From an uncultured Alistipes sp. (GTDB lineage Bacteria > Bacteroidota > Bacteroidia > Bacteroidales > Rikenellaceae): DNA of 33,173 bases. The notes beneath the pieces were generated by a model, which saw only the letters and a list, made by a program, of their open reading frames with translations, searched no databases and was not told the origin of the DNA. Both the position numbers and the translations under genes were made by a program. Location of the stretch: positions 1-33,173 of the forward strand of contig CANPHE010000026.1 in NCBI GenBank assembly GCA_947573795.1, read 5' to 3'. Shown one piece after another: positions 17,201 to 25,928 of this stretch; position 1 is the first letter of the stretch; each line of letters begins with the position of its first letter.

Positions 17201-17424
17201 TTCATCCCTTTGATCGTGAATCGTCCGCGGGTGTCGGTCGTAGCGCCCGCCTGCGTCCCGGCAACGACGACCGTCGCGCCGACCACCGGGCTGCCGTGTT
17301 CGTCAGCGACCGTACCCGTGATCTGCGGAGCGTTCTGTTTCTGCTGCGCCGACGTCTCGGAACACAAACCGGGAGCCAGTAGCCACGCAGCGATAAAAAA
17401 CAGCATGTATACAAACTTTTTCAT
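14203..17424 (-). CDS. SusC-family TonB-dependent oligosaccharide transporter (PUL gene 3)
   Basis: 1073 residues from the ATG at 17424, which begins the signal peptide MKKFVYMLFFIAAWLLAPG. The frame runs open to 17502, but that part overlaps the previous gene's end. Domain order: signal; CarboxypepD_reg-like domain (ITGTVADEHGSPVVGATVVV ... IGYQTAEV); TonB box region DEVVVIGYSAVPRKDLTGSV; plug with LQGRMAGVRV, DITIRGTNSL, PLYVIDG and DASAAAIYGARGANGVIIITTK; 22-strand barrel ending in Phe (MAGVNITF). It pairs with the SusD gene 19 bp downstream. It imports oligosaccharides using TonB energy. Confidence 0.97.
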   Translation of the reverse strand: MKKFVYMLFFIAAWLLAPGLCSETSAQQKQNAPQITGTVADEHGSPVVGATVVVAGTQAGATTDTRGRFTIKGMNAGMLQVRFIGYQTAEVNIQPQKTHYDITLQEEIRSVDEVVVIGYSAVPRKDLTGSVAAMRSDELMKTGSTDFTSALQGRMAGVRVTTQSGEAGAGVDITIRGTNSLNAGTAPLYVIDGMQIDVNEGEVATSSAGGGQNTYNPLASINPNDIASIDVLKDASAAAIYGARGANGVIIITTKSGSSSLKTDINLNMYFGVQQIAKQFDVLDGQGYVDYKFARGSDKEIWGKDYQDGNGVVPRNVARDGLQTFDYQDAMTRTGFMQNYDVSLNTVANKTRISASLGYYDQQGIIESNGFQRYSGRIKVDHEINKKFSAGISATFGRVDNKGAMSSGGVSGTGGYTGIVQMMYTERPVILYTASELAGEYADYVDLTSMISNEVYKRSLFDRLLGNVYVQYKPIADLRIRVSGSLSDTNSKLSEFYSSRSRWGRSTDGRSQITNTGTLGYTLSATAEYTRCFNKVHHFGALAGVEINGYHYENSSTRIDNFEDQSTGVFDISKGLTPQSWSSNVYQTNRASAFARLSYNFDNRYYLTVNMRVDGSSNFAKNNRVGYFPSLAAAWRIDKEGFMKEVKAINNFKFRASAGITGNDRITSYSYLSQMGSSYYASNGSLNYGMAITNSGNPGLKWETTYQYDVGLDLDIFKSRISLTADYYLKDTRDMLYNASIPSQSGYSKQWRNLGRMTNQGFEFTLTTQNINHKKFGWTTTVNFDTNKTRLISLGGQERYFPVSQNYGSFSGQEIARVVVGEPIGVVYGYIWDGNYQLSDFDWTDPDTGTRVDPSFITSENMNRFKYTLKEGVPSFEGKTVAPGDRKYRDLTGEGVVNTNDRTAIGDTNPLFNFGINNEFRIGGLDVGVFIDGSYGGKILNAFRRQLEPSLNNNINNLSTKAWAGRWSPENGSNVYARLLNQTDQQVSTYYVEDGSYLRIKNLNVGYTFGRKYFGRSGISKLRVYLLVDNVYTFTKYSGLDPEVRSYEKFLRALDQTSYPRTRNYMAGVNITF

Positions 17425-17467
17425 AGATTTCCGAATATTAGTAGTTTTTGATAGTCGAGCCTCCGGA

Positions 17468-18985
17468 TCACTTGTCGAAACAATCCATAATGGCGTAAAC
17501 ATTCCGGTTCAGACGGCCTACACCCTCAAGGAATCCGAGCCAGGGGTAAAATTTTGCTGAAACCAGTCCTCGGTTGCTATTGTTATCAGCCGTACTTGTA
17601 AAAGCATCGTCATAAGCGAAATAGGTCCATCCGACGCAATTGTCGGCTTCGAGCAGCCCGAGACAAAAATTTTGGTAGAAATCGCCGCGGGCGATTTGCG
17701 ACGGCACCACCCAGCCGCCTCCGCTGAGGTTGTTGTAGGGTGTTCCATCGTAATTGGCGTCCTCGCCCTTTACATAGAATTCGGTGACGAAAAACGGACG
17801 GTCGCCGGTCCACGCGCGGAACTCTTCCAGAAAATCGGGCTCGGGAGTCCAGACCCCGTAATAATTGATCGTCACCACATCGCAATACTTGGCGCAAGCT
17901 TGCAACGTCTGTCTGTCGTATTTGCCGTTACTGTGCAGACGGCTGCCGAGGATCAGGTGGTTGCGGTCGTATTTGCGGATAACGTCGCGATACTGTTTGT
18001 AATACTTTTCGGCGACGCGCGAGCGGAACTCGTCATAGGCATCCGAAAGCCCGAGTCGGACGACATCCGCCGTCTTCGTGACGGTCATGACCTCGGCACG
18101 GTTCAGTCCCTTTTCGACGACGAACGCCTCGGCATATCGGCGGGCTGCCGCCGCATCGGGCAGGGCGAGAAACTTATGCAGCAGCACATCCTGATTGCCG
18201 TACCGGTAGTCCCACCCGCGGAAGCCCAGTTCGTTGTCGAGCTGGTAACCCAGCATATAGGGATCGTCGGCGACCTGTGCGCATATCTCGCGGGTCTTCT
18301 CGTCGAGATAGGTTTCGTAACGCTCCTCGAAGATCAGGTTCAGCCGGTTCATGTCGTTATCGGTGTCATCGTAGGTCCACGACAGGTTCCGGGCATCGTC
18401 CCACATGAAGGAACGCAACATATTCAGAGCTACGGAGTGCGAGTTTTTCCGGCCTTCGGCGGGATTCAGTATCCGCTCGTTTCGGGCGTTCAGCTGATAC
18501 TGCGGCCGTACGCCCGTGAAATCGGCATGGTTGAATCCGTAGGCGAGCAACAGTTCTGCCGTTTCGGCGGCCCAGTCTTCCGCAGATGCGAAACGGCTGC
18601 TCTCGGGGTAAGCGACGTTTTGGGTGCCTCGGATGATATTTACCCCGCCTTCCGGATCGATGAAAACCCAGCGGCGTCCGACACGGCCCAACCGGAAATA
18701 GCCTTCCGTACCTTCGATACCCGTCGCCGTTATATCCGTACGACCTCCCCAAGCTGTCACCGCCGGAGTTGCGGGCCGGCAGCCTACGGCAACGATCCGC
18801 GATGTCGTCTCCGTCCACTCTGCATCGCCCGGCTTCTCCTTGTACTGCCCGTTTTTGCTTTCCAGTACGAGATGGTCCGTAAAAACCTTTTTATGGTCGG
18901 ATTCAATATCGTATTCTGTGGTACACCCCGTCGCCAAACCGACGGCAAGCAACGCCACGTTCAAAATGAAATAGTTCGGATTCAT
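17468..18985 (-). CDS. Clan GH-A glycoside hydrolase lipoprotein, agarase-like (PUL gene 2)
   Basis: 505 residues. The lipobox LATGC places Cys21 at the mature N-terminus, so this enzyme is membrane-anchored, unlike its type I paralogue at 5082-6575. Catalytic residues are Glu252 in QLDNELGFRGW and Glu402 in FFVTEFYVKGED. Shared blocks with the paralogue include WVFIDPEGG, LGSRLHSNGKYD, VTINYYGVWTPE and GGGWVVPSQIARGDFYQNF. A surface location is plausible, with initial endo-cleavage outside the cell. It lies between the fimbrillin-like gene (27 bp upstream) and SusC (43 bp to the SusC ATG). The exact GH family is uncertain (GH50-like is my best guess). Confidence 0.8.
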   Translation of the reverse strand: MNPNYFILNVALLAVGLATGCTTEYDIESDHKKVFTDHLVLESKNGQYKEKPGDAEWTETTSRIVAVGCRPATPAVTAWGGRTDITATGIEGTEGYFRLGRVGRRWVFIDPEGGVNIIRGTQNVAYPESSRFASAEDWAAETAELLLAYGFNHADFTGVRPQYQLNARNERILNPAEGRKNSHSVALNMLRSFMWDDARNLSWTYDDTDNDMNRLNLIFEERYETYLDEKTREICAQVADDPYMLGYQLDNELGFRGWDYRYGNQDVLLHKFLALPDAAAARRYAEAFVVEKGLNRAEVMTVTKTADVVRLGLSDAYDEFRSRVAEKYYKQYRDVIRKYDRNHLILGSRLHSNGKYDRQTLQACAKYCDVVTINYYGVWTPEPDFLEEFRAWTGDRPFFVTEFYVKGEDANYDGTPYNNLSGGGWVVPSQIARGDFYQNFCLGLLEADNCVGWTYFAYDDAFTSTADNNSNRGLVSAKFYPWLGFLEGVGRLNRNVYAIMDCFDK

Positions 18986-19012
18986 TATGTTTTCTGTTTG
19001 TCGATGAATGTA

Positions 19013-21448
19013 TTATCGAGTCTCACGCATGCAACGCACGGTCCGACCGTTGCCGTGGCCTGTATTGAAATTATTATTTACCGTGCCGTTCTTGACTTGC
19101 AGCTGGTGCGAATTGTTCGATCCCCGGGTGACGCTTCCGGTATAATAGTAGCTGTCGGCCCCCATGCTTGCCAGCGAACCGCCCGAGTTGATCTCTCCGG
19201 CTGCGGGGAAGAAGACGCCTGCGGTGTCCGAACTGCCAGCCCGGAAGAAATAACCGTTCGAGTAATTGCCGACCACCCAAGTCGTCGAGAAGGCCGTAAA
19301 AGCGTCGATCGTCGGCACCATATATCCCACCGGACACGGATCGTAGATGGTCTTCACGCCATACGGCCGGGCATTCGTCGCCGCATCGACCTTGTTGCCG
19401 TCTGCATTGCCCCAAAGATCGAAATTATGCGTTTCCAGCCAGTCCGTCGTGCTGTTGGATTTATAATAGGTATCGGGAGCCGTAATGCCCGAAGCCACGG
19501 TTATGCCGTAGCCTTTTCCGAATCCTCCGTTCGCCGTCACGATGCGGGCAACCTCGTTGTTGTCGCCGTCGAACCGGACGAAAGCCGGCCAATTGCCGGA
19601 GGTGTACGGGCTCACGAAGGGGTCCTTGCGGCCCCACTGGTACTTCATGCCGCAGTAACAGAGCGGTTTGTAATAAGAGTTCGATGCCACGCCGTGCTGA
19701 TAAACCTTCGTTGTGAACGATTTTCCGGTAGGAATCGTTTTCGACTCGTCGGTATATTGGATGACGGTGATCTCACCCACGCGTTTCTTGGGGAATCTGA
19801 TCGCATCTCCGTCCAGCCGGCACATCGCACCTAAATTGCGGTCCATCAGCGGGAAGCGGTTCAGTCCTTGTGCCACGGCTGTTTCATTGGTGTTCGCGTT
19901 GACGATCACGTCATCGGCGTTCAGTTCATCGGTAAACCAGATCTGCCACGACCAGACGATCCGTCCGGCTCCGTCGCAGAGCGCGATGACGGCATTGCAC
20001 GGAACGACATAATCGCTAGTCGTGAATTCGATGGCCGAACCGTCGTACTTCACGTCCGTAATCTGGTTGACGCACTCCTGCCAGAGCACGCGGGCCGACA
20101 CGCCGCCCGACAAGGCCGCCGAAGCGATCTCGGACCCGTTGTAATCAGTGAATCCGGCGCCTTCGAGAACTCCGGCATCGCCGTTCCCCATTACCCGGGC
20201 ATCGAAACGGTAGGTGCCCGGTGCATGGACCATATAGGTGTTGGCCGTCCCGTCGGCCGAAAGATCAGTGGTGGTTTCCACGCGATTTTTTTTCAAGGGA
20301 TTGAGATTCGGCAGCACCATCACGTCGATATCGGCGGCACCTTTGCCACTCGTCCGGCTGAGCACGATCCAGTCGGGAGCCGCGGCTTCCCAGAAAGCAT
20401 CTTCGGATTTCGTCTCGCCGTTCTCGTATTCGAGGTCCACCTTGCTCTCAGCGATTCGGATACCCTTGATGCCCGTAGACTGGGTTTTGTTGGCGCCGAG
20501 GTAAATAAGCTGTTTGTTGTTGGCCGTTTCACCGATAGCGCCCGAAGTGACATCGAAGGTGTAATCCTGCCGGATGGGACCCGGCGAGAGGCTCAGAGAG
20601 AGTTTATTGACAGTTCCCGGTTTCAGGTCCGTCGCCTCGCAAACCGAAAGTTCGAGCGAGCTTTTGGTCGTACTGCCCGAAACCGAAAGATTCACTCCTG
20701 CAAGTTTCGCAGGAAGCACGACCGCACGGGCCTGATAGAGCTTGCCTTTCTCCATCGTGAGTCCCTCGCCGAAATCGAGAGTCACACTGTTACCGGTCGT
20801 TGTCCGCATATTGACCGTCGTAGTCGCGGCGTCGAGTTTGTAGGGACCGGTGAGCCCCTTGCCGGTCCCAGTTCCGACGGTGGTCAGAGAAAGCGTTTTC
20901 AGCACGAAATCGCTGGTTGCCGAAAGTTCCAGATCCAGCAACGAGAGTGCGGGAGAGAGTTCCAGTTCGACGCGCTTTTCTCCGGCCGACTCCTTCACGA
21001 CGGCCAGCGCACTGCTGACCATGTATTTTTCGATTCCGTCATTCACGAACTGTGTTTCGGCCAATTCGAGAGACAGTCCCGACGGATCGGATTCAGACGT
21101 TTCCGACAACGCCTGGGAGGGGGCTATCGCATAAAAGATATGCGACCGGCGGCCGTACTCCCATTCCTGTTCGGCCGAGAACTCGGCGACGGAAGCGTCT
21201 GTCTCCGCCGAATTCCGGGCATAAGTCGTCCACGCCTTCGTCGGCGTATAATAAAGGTCTACGGCATCGTCCGTATTCCATCGAAGGCAGTACGGTTCGC
21301 GTTCCTCATCCGCATACTCCAGGGATGCGTTCTTCACCGTTGCACGGGTTTCGACCGTATAGGTACCTTCTGGACCGAAATCATCCGGTTCGATACAGCT
21401 ACCCGTCAGTAACGATACAACGACAAACAGGGTAAATTTTTTAATCAT
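19013..21448 (-). CDS. Fimbrillin-like / FISUMP-domain lipoprotein, candidate surface glycan-binding protein (PUL gene 1)
   Basis: 811 residues, lipobox LTGSC (Cys18). Residues about 30-290 resemble Mfa-like fimbrillin (YTVETRATVKNASLEY..., HIFYAIAPSQ, LELSPALSLLDLELSA). A middle part near 305-385 looks BACON-like (APDWIVLSRTSGKGAADIDV). From about 530 to the end there is a Fibrobacter succinogenes major paralogous (FISUMP) domain: LMDRNLGAM, MKYQWGRKDPF, IYDPCPVGYMVPT, and terminal GRTVRCMRE. It is the first gene of the PUL, nearest the divergent regulator. Such modular lipoproteins often display glycan-binding domains on the surface. Classic surface glycan-binding proteins usually follow susD, so the position is unusual. 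Confidence 0.8.
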   Translation of the reverse strand: MIKKFTLFVVVSLLTGSCIEPDDFGPEGTYTVETRATVKNASLEYADEEREPYCLRWNTDDAVDLYYTPTKAWTTYARNSAETDASVAEFSAEQEWEYGRRSHIFYAIAPSQALSETSESDPSGLSLELAETQFVNDGIEKYMVSSALAVVKESAGEKRVELELSPALSLLDLELSATSDFVLKTLSLTTVGTGTGKGLTGPYKLDAATTTVNMRTTTGNSVTLDFGEGLTMEKGKLYQARAVVLPAKLAGVNLSVSGSTTKSSLELSVCEATDLKPGTVNKLSLSLSPGPIRQDYTFDVTSGAIGETANNKQLIYLGANKTQSTGIKGIRIAESKVDLEYENGETKSEDAFWEAAAPDWIVLSRTSGKGAADIDVMVLPNLNPLKKNRVETTTDLSADGTANTYMVHAPGTYRFDARVMGNGDAGVLEGAGFTDYNGSEIASAALSGGVSARVLWQECVNQITDVKYDGSAIEFTTSDYVVPCNAVIALCDGAGRIVWSWQIWFTDELNADDVIVNANTNETAVAQGLNRFPLMDRNLGAMCRLDGDAIRFPKKRVGEITVIQYTDESKTIPTGKSFTTKVYQHGVASNSYYKPLCYCGMKYQWGRKDPFVSPYTSGNWPAFVRFDGDNNEVARIVTANGGFGKGYGITVASGITAPDTYYKSNSTTDWLETHNFDLWGNADGNKVDAATNARPYGVKTIYDPCPVGYMVPTIDAFTAFSTTWVVGNYSNGYFFRAGSSDTAGVFFPAAGEINSGGSLASMGADSYYYTGSVTRGSNNSHQLQVKNGTVNNNFNTGHGNGRTVRCMRETR

Positions 21449-21504
21449 AGATTTTAGGTTTAGGTTGAATTCCGTTCGGTCGGACTTTCATTGTTCCGAC
21501 GTTA

Positions 21505-21512
21505 CAAATTAA
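21505..21512 (-). promoter_or_regulatory. Probable PUL promoter -7 element
   Basis: Read on the minus strand the bases are TTAATTTG, one mismatch from the Bacteroidetes -7 consensus TAnnTTTG. It lies 57-64 bp before the fimbrillin-like ATG. There is no TTTG at the -33 distance; instead a GGGTA repeat begins at 21534, as expected of an activator-dependent promoter. A GTCGGA...TCCGAC hairpin (21479-21500) would fall in the leader. Confidence 0.35.
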
Positions 21513-21533
21513 TTATTTTTCCGCCGACCCCGA

Positions 21534-21672
21534 GGGGTAGAATCGTTCGTATCTGGGGGTAATTTTTCATGGTCGGATAAAATACCGACATCTGCATTTC
21601 GTTTTGCCAAAAAAGCGAAATTTCGCCGAAGGCGTAGGGTAATTTTGAACGAATTTACGGGTAATTTCGACC
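21534..21672. promoter_or_regulatory. Four direct repeats, probable operator for the hybrid regulator
   Basis: GGGTA-type units start at 21535 (GGGTAGAATCG), 21557 (GGGTAATTTTTC), 21637 (GGGTAATTTTGAAC) and 21659 (GGGTAATTTCGACC). Units 1-2 and 3-4 are each spaced exactly 22 bp. Two-turn spacing of direct repeats suits an AraC-type dimer such as the C-terminal domain of the neighbouring regulator. A perfect GCGAAATTTCGC palindrome lies between the pairs (21615-21626). Confidence 0.6.
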
Positions 21673-21730
21673 GCCTGAAAAAATAATTCCGATTTTCTCC
21701 GGAATCCTTTTTTTATCGAAAACAAGTATC

Positions 21731-21738
21731 TAAATTTG
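21731..21738 (+). promoter_or_regulatory. Possible -7 element of the hybrid regulator gene
   Basis: TAAATTTG matches TAnnTTTG fully, but lies only 3 bases before the ATG at 21742. If used, transcription would begin at or inside the start codon. No good TTTG is seen at the -33 distance. Confidence 0.3.
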
Positions 21739-21741
21739 CGT

Positions 21742-24700
21742 ATGACCCTCTTTGAAACCATTCACCGCAAGCTTCTGAAACTGCTGCTGCCGATTTTATG
21801 TCTGATTCCAGGCCCCTTGTCGGCAGCTTCGTTCCGATTTATCCGTGTGAGTCGGCTCGAATCGTTTTCCAACAGCTCGGTCTTCTCAATCTATCAGGAC
21901 GGGTTGGGAGCCATATGGCTCAACTCCAATTACGGGCTTTACCGCTACAACGGCACATCGCTCGACTTTATGCAAAAACCGATGCCCATGCGTCCCCTCT
22001 GCGGCAACGGCGGCGAGCGGATCTATGTCTGTTCTTACGATGCTATTCTGTGCTACGACATTCGCACGAACCGTTCCCAGCGGCTTCGTTCTCCGGAAAT
22101 CGACTATCCGAACTGTGCCTTGTATGCCGAAGAGGGGCAGTTGTGGGTCGGATCGGGCAACCGGATTTATGAACGCTGCGGCGACTCGCTCCGCGTGTGC
22201 TACAGTCTGCCCCGTCCCCATACATCCGTCACCGCCCTCTGCCGTTCACAGGCAGGGACCCTGCTGGCCGCAACGTCCGAAGGCGGACTGTACGAAATAG
22301 ACGGCGACGGCGAAATTCATAGCCGCATGGCCGTCGCCGGAAACATCTGTACGCTCTACCCGGACAGCAGGGGTGATCTCTGGATCGGAACGATGGACCG
22401 CGGCTGCTGGCGGCTCGGCAGCGACTATGCGGTTGCCGGACACTACCACCGGGAGGCTTCCGGTGGTATGCGGCTAAAAAACAACCTGGTCCGGACCTTC
22501 TGCGAAGACCACAAAGGAAATCTTTGGATCGGGACAATGAGCGGCGTAGACCGTCTCGGAACAGACCGTTTGTGCTGCACGGACGAGTTGGGGGCCCTCG
22601 GCGAAAGTTCGGTATGGAGTCTTCGGGCCGACAATCAGGGCGGTATCTGGGTCGGCACGTTCTACGACGGAATCTACTACTGCAACTCCGACAACTATCC
22701 GTTCACCCCGATCCTGCTCCCGGCCGAACGCAAGGTAAAGCTCATCAACGCCATGGTCGAGGACAAACGCGGAGACTTGTGGATATTGACCGACAAGTTC
22801 GGCATGTTTCGCCAATCGGCACACGACGGACAGATCCGTTACATTGCGGGCAGCGGCAGTCACAAATTCAAATCCGCCTGGTACGATGCCGAAGAAGATG
22901 CCATTTGGGCCGGGTCCTACATGGGAACGTTGCGCAAGTACGACATCGCGGCCCAGAACTGGTCGGACTACATGTTCCGCAGCGAAGACGGCACAAGCGG
23001 CCCCGAAACCGTTAACGACATCAAATGTCATGACGGCAGGCTTTATCTGGGAACCACACACGGTGTGCTCGTGTTCGACAAACGGAGCGCACAAGTGGTC
23101 CGCGACCCGATCAAAGGTTACAATGGGATCGTCTTCTCACTGGCGTTCGACGCCCTGGACCGATTGTGGATCGGCGGCATAGGCGTCCGTATCCTCGACC
23201 TTACAACCGGACACATGACCCGTTACGCCGGCCATGACAGCAATAGTTTGAATTTCATCAAGCTTTTCTGCGACCACGACGGCTGCATGTGGGGTGCCAG
23301 TCTCGGACAAGGATTCATTCGTCTCGACATGCAGCAGGAAGTGCGCTATATGCAGGAAAACATCGGTCTGGCTGACAATTTCACCAGTTTCATCGGCGAG
23401 GTAAATCCTGACGTCCTGCTCATCGGCACGAACAGCGGTCTGTCGCTGTTCAATACCCGAACCAATCGCTGTTACAACTATAATCACAACAACGGGCTGA
23501 GCATCAGCTCGGCCCGAAGCGGTTGCATTCTCAGACGCGCTAACGGCGATATCGTGATCGGGGGCATCGACGGTATCGAGACCCTCACGCCCTCACAAGT
23601 CGAGTTCTCCGACGACAGCATCGACATCGCCTTTGACCGTCTGATCGTCAATAACCGGCGGATCTATCCGGGTATTCCCGACGACAGACAGCCGATTCTG
23701 CAACAAGAACTGCCATTCACGCAGAAACTTGTGTTGCAGCACCGCCAGAGAAACCTCTCGGTAGAGCTGGCTTCGTTCGACTTCGAAAAAGTTTATCCGA
23801 TCTTCTACGAATACATACTTGAAGGTTACGACAACGAATGGACACTTTTTTCGCCCGAACATCCGATCGTCTACATGAACCTGCCGCCCGGCGATTACCG
23901 ACTGTGTGTACGTGCCGCACATTCCAAATTCGGCAACGACCATACGCAGATCATGCTTCCCATCGAAATCCGCGCCGTCTGGTATGCCACACTGCTGGCC
24001 CGCATATTCTACTGCATCACCGGTCTGACTCTGCTGGGCTGGTTGCTATATGCTTTTTACTCACGGATGCTACTGGCTGAACGACTGAAACAGAAGGAGG
24101 CCGAGAACTTGGAACGCATGCGCTTTTTCATCAATATTTCGCATGAACTACGCACGCCGCTGACACTTATCATCGGACAACTCGAACTTTTCTTCCGCAA
24201 CCATGGACACTCCACCTCTGGGATTGAGAACATTGAGAATACCTATCGGAACGCCTTGAACATGCAGCGGATCGTATCCGACCTGCTCGATTTCGAGAAG
24301 CAGAATCAGGGGTATACGAATATCGCTGTTTCGGAAACGGACCTCGGTGCATTCATCGCCGATATCCGGGACTCGTTCGCACAATATGCCAACTACCGCA
24401 ACATTCGTCTGGAACTGCATCTTCCTGCCGAGACGGTGATCGCGAGCATTGATCAGAAACAGATGGCGCGAGTATTTTCCAACCTGTTGATCAATGCGTT
24501 CAAATACACGCCCGACGGCGGGCGCATCGATATCGGTATCCGCATCAAAAACCACCGTAAGGAGGACGATACCATTACGATCACCTTTGCCGACACAGGA
24601 TGCGGCATCTCGGAGAAAGCCCTGCCGCACATCTTCGACCCCTTCTACCAAGACACCTCGACAACCTCGCGCGACCGCCATAATTACGGTACAGGCATCG

Positions 24701-25701
24701 GACTGGCCTTGAGCCGGGGTATCCTCGAACTGCATCATGGAACTCTGACCGCACAAAACAATCGGAACGGTGGCGCGCTCTTTACCGTCACGCTCCCGTC
24801 CGGCCAAAAGTGGTATGTCGGCGACGACAAGGTTACATTCGTTGAACAATCCCGGTCGGAATGCGCCACAGTGCCTCTGCCGTCCCGCACCCATACTCCC
24901 GTACCCGTCGCCGGGGATGCTTCGGAAAAAGGCTATAAGATGCTGATCGTCGAGGACGATGCTGAACTGCGGACCCTGCTGTATTCCATTTTTAAGCAGG
25001 ACTACCGGGTCTGCGAAGCCTCCGACGGCGCCGAAGGGTACAGCATGGCCAAAAAACTGCAACCCGACATCGTCATCAGCGACGTAGTGATGCCGGTGAT
25101 GGACGGTCTGAGCCTCTGCGGCAAACTGCGTCAGGACCTCGAAACATGTCACATCCCGATCATACTGCTGACCGCCCAGCCCTCGACCGGCCTCAGTCTC
25201 GAAAGCATCAACCAAGGAGCTGACGATTATATTACCAAGCCGTTCAACATCAACCAGCTCGAAGCGCGCTGCCGCAACCTGTTGGAGAATCGGCAACGAA
25301 TGCGCCGGAAATACAGCCGTTCGATCGCAAGTTCCGATATAGTGACCACCAACGATAAAGACGCTAATTTCCTGGCAGCTGCAACCGAAGCGGTCGAAAA
25401 AAACCTCTATAAAGAGGATGTCAACGTCCAAATGCTGTGCCGCGAACTGAACGTCAGCAAAACGATTCTGACCCAGAAGATCAAGGGCATTACGGGGCAC
25501 AGCCCGGGAGAATTTATCGAAATGATTCGGTTCAAAAAGGCCGCGATGCTGCTCTGTGACAGCGAGCGGCTGATTTCGGAGGTTTCTTACGAATTGGGAT
25601 TCAGCTCTCCCAAATATTTCACGATTCGTTTCAAAAAACAGTTCGGCCAGACACCGACGCAATTTCAGAAGGAACACGCCGTGTCGAAGCAATCCGAATA
25701 G
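21742..25701 (+). CDS. Hybrid two-component system sensor/regulator (HTCS) of the PUL
   Basis: 1319 residues from the ATG at 21742; a TTG six bases earlier is an alternative. Domain order: signal anchor (about 1-30); periplasmic double propeller of Reg_prop repeats (recurrent GDLWIGT, NLWIGTMSG, GGIWVGTFYDG) to about 630; Y_Y_Y domain (YEYILEGYDNEWTLF, PPGDYRLCVRA); transmembrane segment about 750-772; HisKA with His801 in SHELRTPL; HATPase_c (NLLINAFKYTPDGG, DTGCGISEKA, GTGIGLAL); receiver domain with Asp1114 in VISDVVMPVMDG; AraC-type HTH at the C-terminus (LCRELNVSKTILTQKIKGIT, ISEVSYELGFSSPKYFTIRFKK). All catalytic residues are present. It is divergent from the PUL across 293 bp and probably activates it on binding a glycan fragment. 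Confidence 0.96.
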   Translation: MTLFETIHRKLLKLLLPILCLIPGPLSAASFRFIRVSRLESFSNSSVFSIYQDGLGAIWLNSNYGLYRYNGTSLDFMQKPMPMRPLCGNGGERIYVCSYDAILCYDIRTNRSQRLRSPEIDYPNCALYAEEGQLWVGSGNRIYERCGDSLRVCYSLPRPHTSVTALCRSQAGTLLAATSEGGLYEIDGDGEIHSRMAVAGNICTLYPDSRGDLWIGTMDRGCWRLGSDYAVAGHYHREASGGMRLKNNLVRTFCEDHKGNLWIGTMSGVDRLGTDRLCCTDELGALGESSVWSLRADNQGGIWVGTFYDGIYYCNSDNYPFTPILLPAERKVKLINAMVEDKRGDLWILTDKFGMFRQSAHDGQIRYIAGSGSHKFKSAWYDAEEDAIWAGSYMGTLRKYDIAAQNWSDYMFRSEDGTSGPETVNDIKCHDGRLYLGTTHGVLVFDKRSAQVVRDPIKGYNGIVFSLAFDALDRLWIGGIGVRILDLTTGHMTRYAGHDSNSLNFIKLFCDHDGCMWGASLGQGFIRLDMQQEVRYMQENIGLADNFTSFIGEVNPDVLLIGTNSGLSLFNTRTNRCYNYNHNNGLSISSARSGCILRRANGDIVIGGIDGIETLTPSQVEFSDDSIDIAFDRLIVNNRRIYPGIPDDRQPILQQELPFTQKLVLQHRQRNLSVELASFDFEKVYPIFYEYILEGYDNEWTLFSPEHPIVYMNLPPGDYRLCVRAAHSKFGNDHTQIMLPIEIRAVWYATLLARIFYCITGLTLLGWLLYAFYSRMLLAERLKQKEAENLERMRFFINISHELRTPLTLIIGQLELFFRNHGHSTSGIENIENTYRNALNMQRIVSDLLDFEKQNQGYTNIAVSETDLGAFIADIRDSFAQYANYRNIRLELHLPAETVIASIDQKQMARVFSNLLINAFKYTPDGGRIDIGIRIKNHRKEDDTITITFADTGCGISEKALPHIFDPFYQDTSTTSRDRHNYGTGIGLALSRGILELHHGTLTAQNNRNGGALFTVTLPSGQKWYVGDDKVTFVEQSRSECATVPLPSRTHTPVPVAGDASEKGYKMLIVEDDAELRTLLYSIFKQDYRVCEASDGAEGYSMAKKLQPDIVISDVVMPVMDGLSLCGKLRQDLETCHIPIILLTAQPSTGLSLESINQGADDYITKPFNINQLEARCRNLLENRQRMRRKYSRSIASSDIVTTNDKDANFLAAATEAVEKNLYKEDVNVQMLCRELNVSKTILTQKIKGITGHSPGEFIEMIRFKKAAMLLCDSERLISEVSYELGFSSPKYFTIRFKKQFGQTPTQFQKEHAVSKQSE

Positions 25702-25890
25702 ACGACCAGTATGATTCTTGTATCTTCTCAGAATATCGTATCTTGCAGAAAGTTATTTGAAATGCGGCATTTGATCGCAATAGGCCGAAACAGGACAGTT
25801 GCCTTCTCGTTACCTATTCTCCTGCGCAAAAAAAACAACGACTTGACTTATAATGTAGTTACATCTATTTAGCCCCACACCTCACCCGGG
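25702..25890. other. Intergenic, no gene seen
   Basis: No convincing frame or terminator hairpin. A TTGACTTATAAT-like string near 25843-25856 resembles a sigma70 element, but its meaning in this phylum is doubtful. Confidence 0.4.
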
Positions 25891-25928
25891 AGGAGCCCTG
25901 TATTACAATAAGGAAAAGGTAGACAGAA

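Noticed and set aside
14203..17502. SusC start at 17502
   Set aside because: The extra 26 residues overlap the end of the upstream hydrolase gene and precede a clear signal peptide at 17424.
17672..19834. 720-codon open frame on the plus strand
   Set aside because: Antisense to two real PUL genes; composition is typical of a mirror frame.
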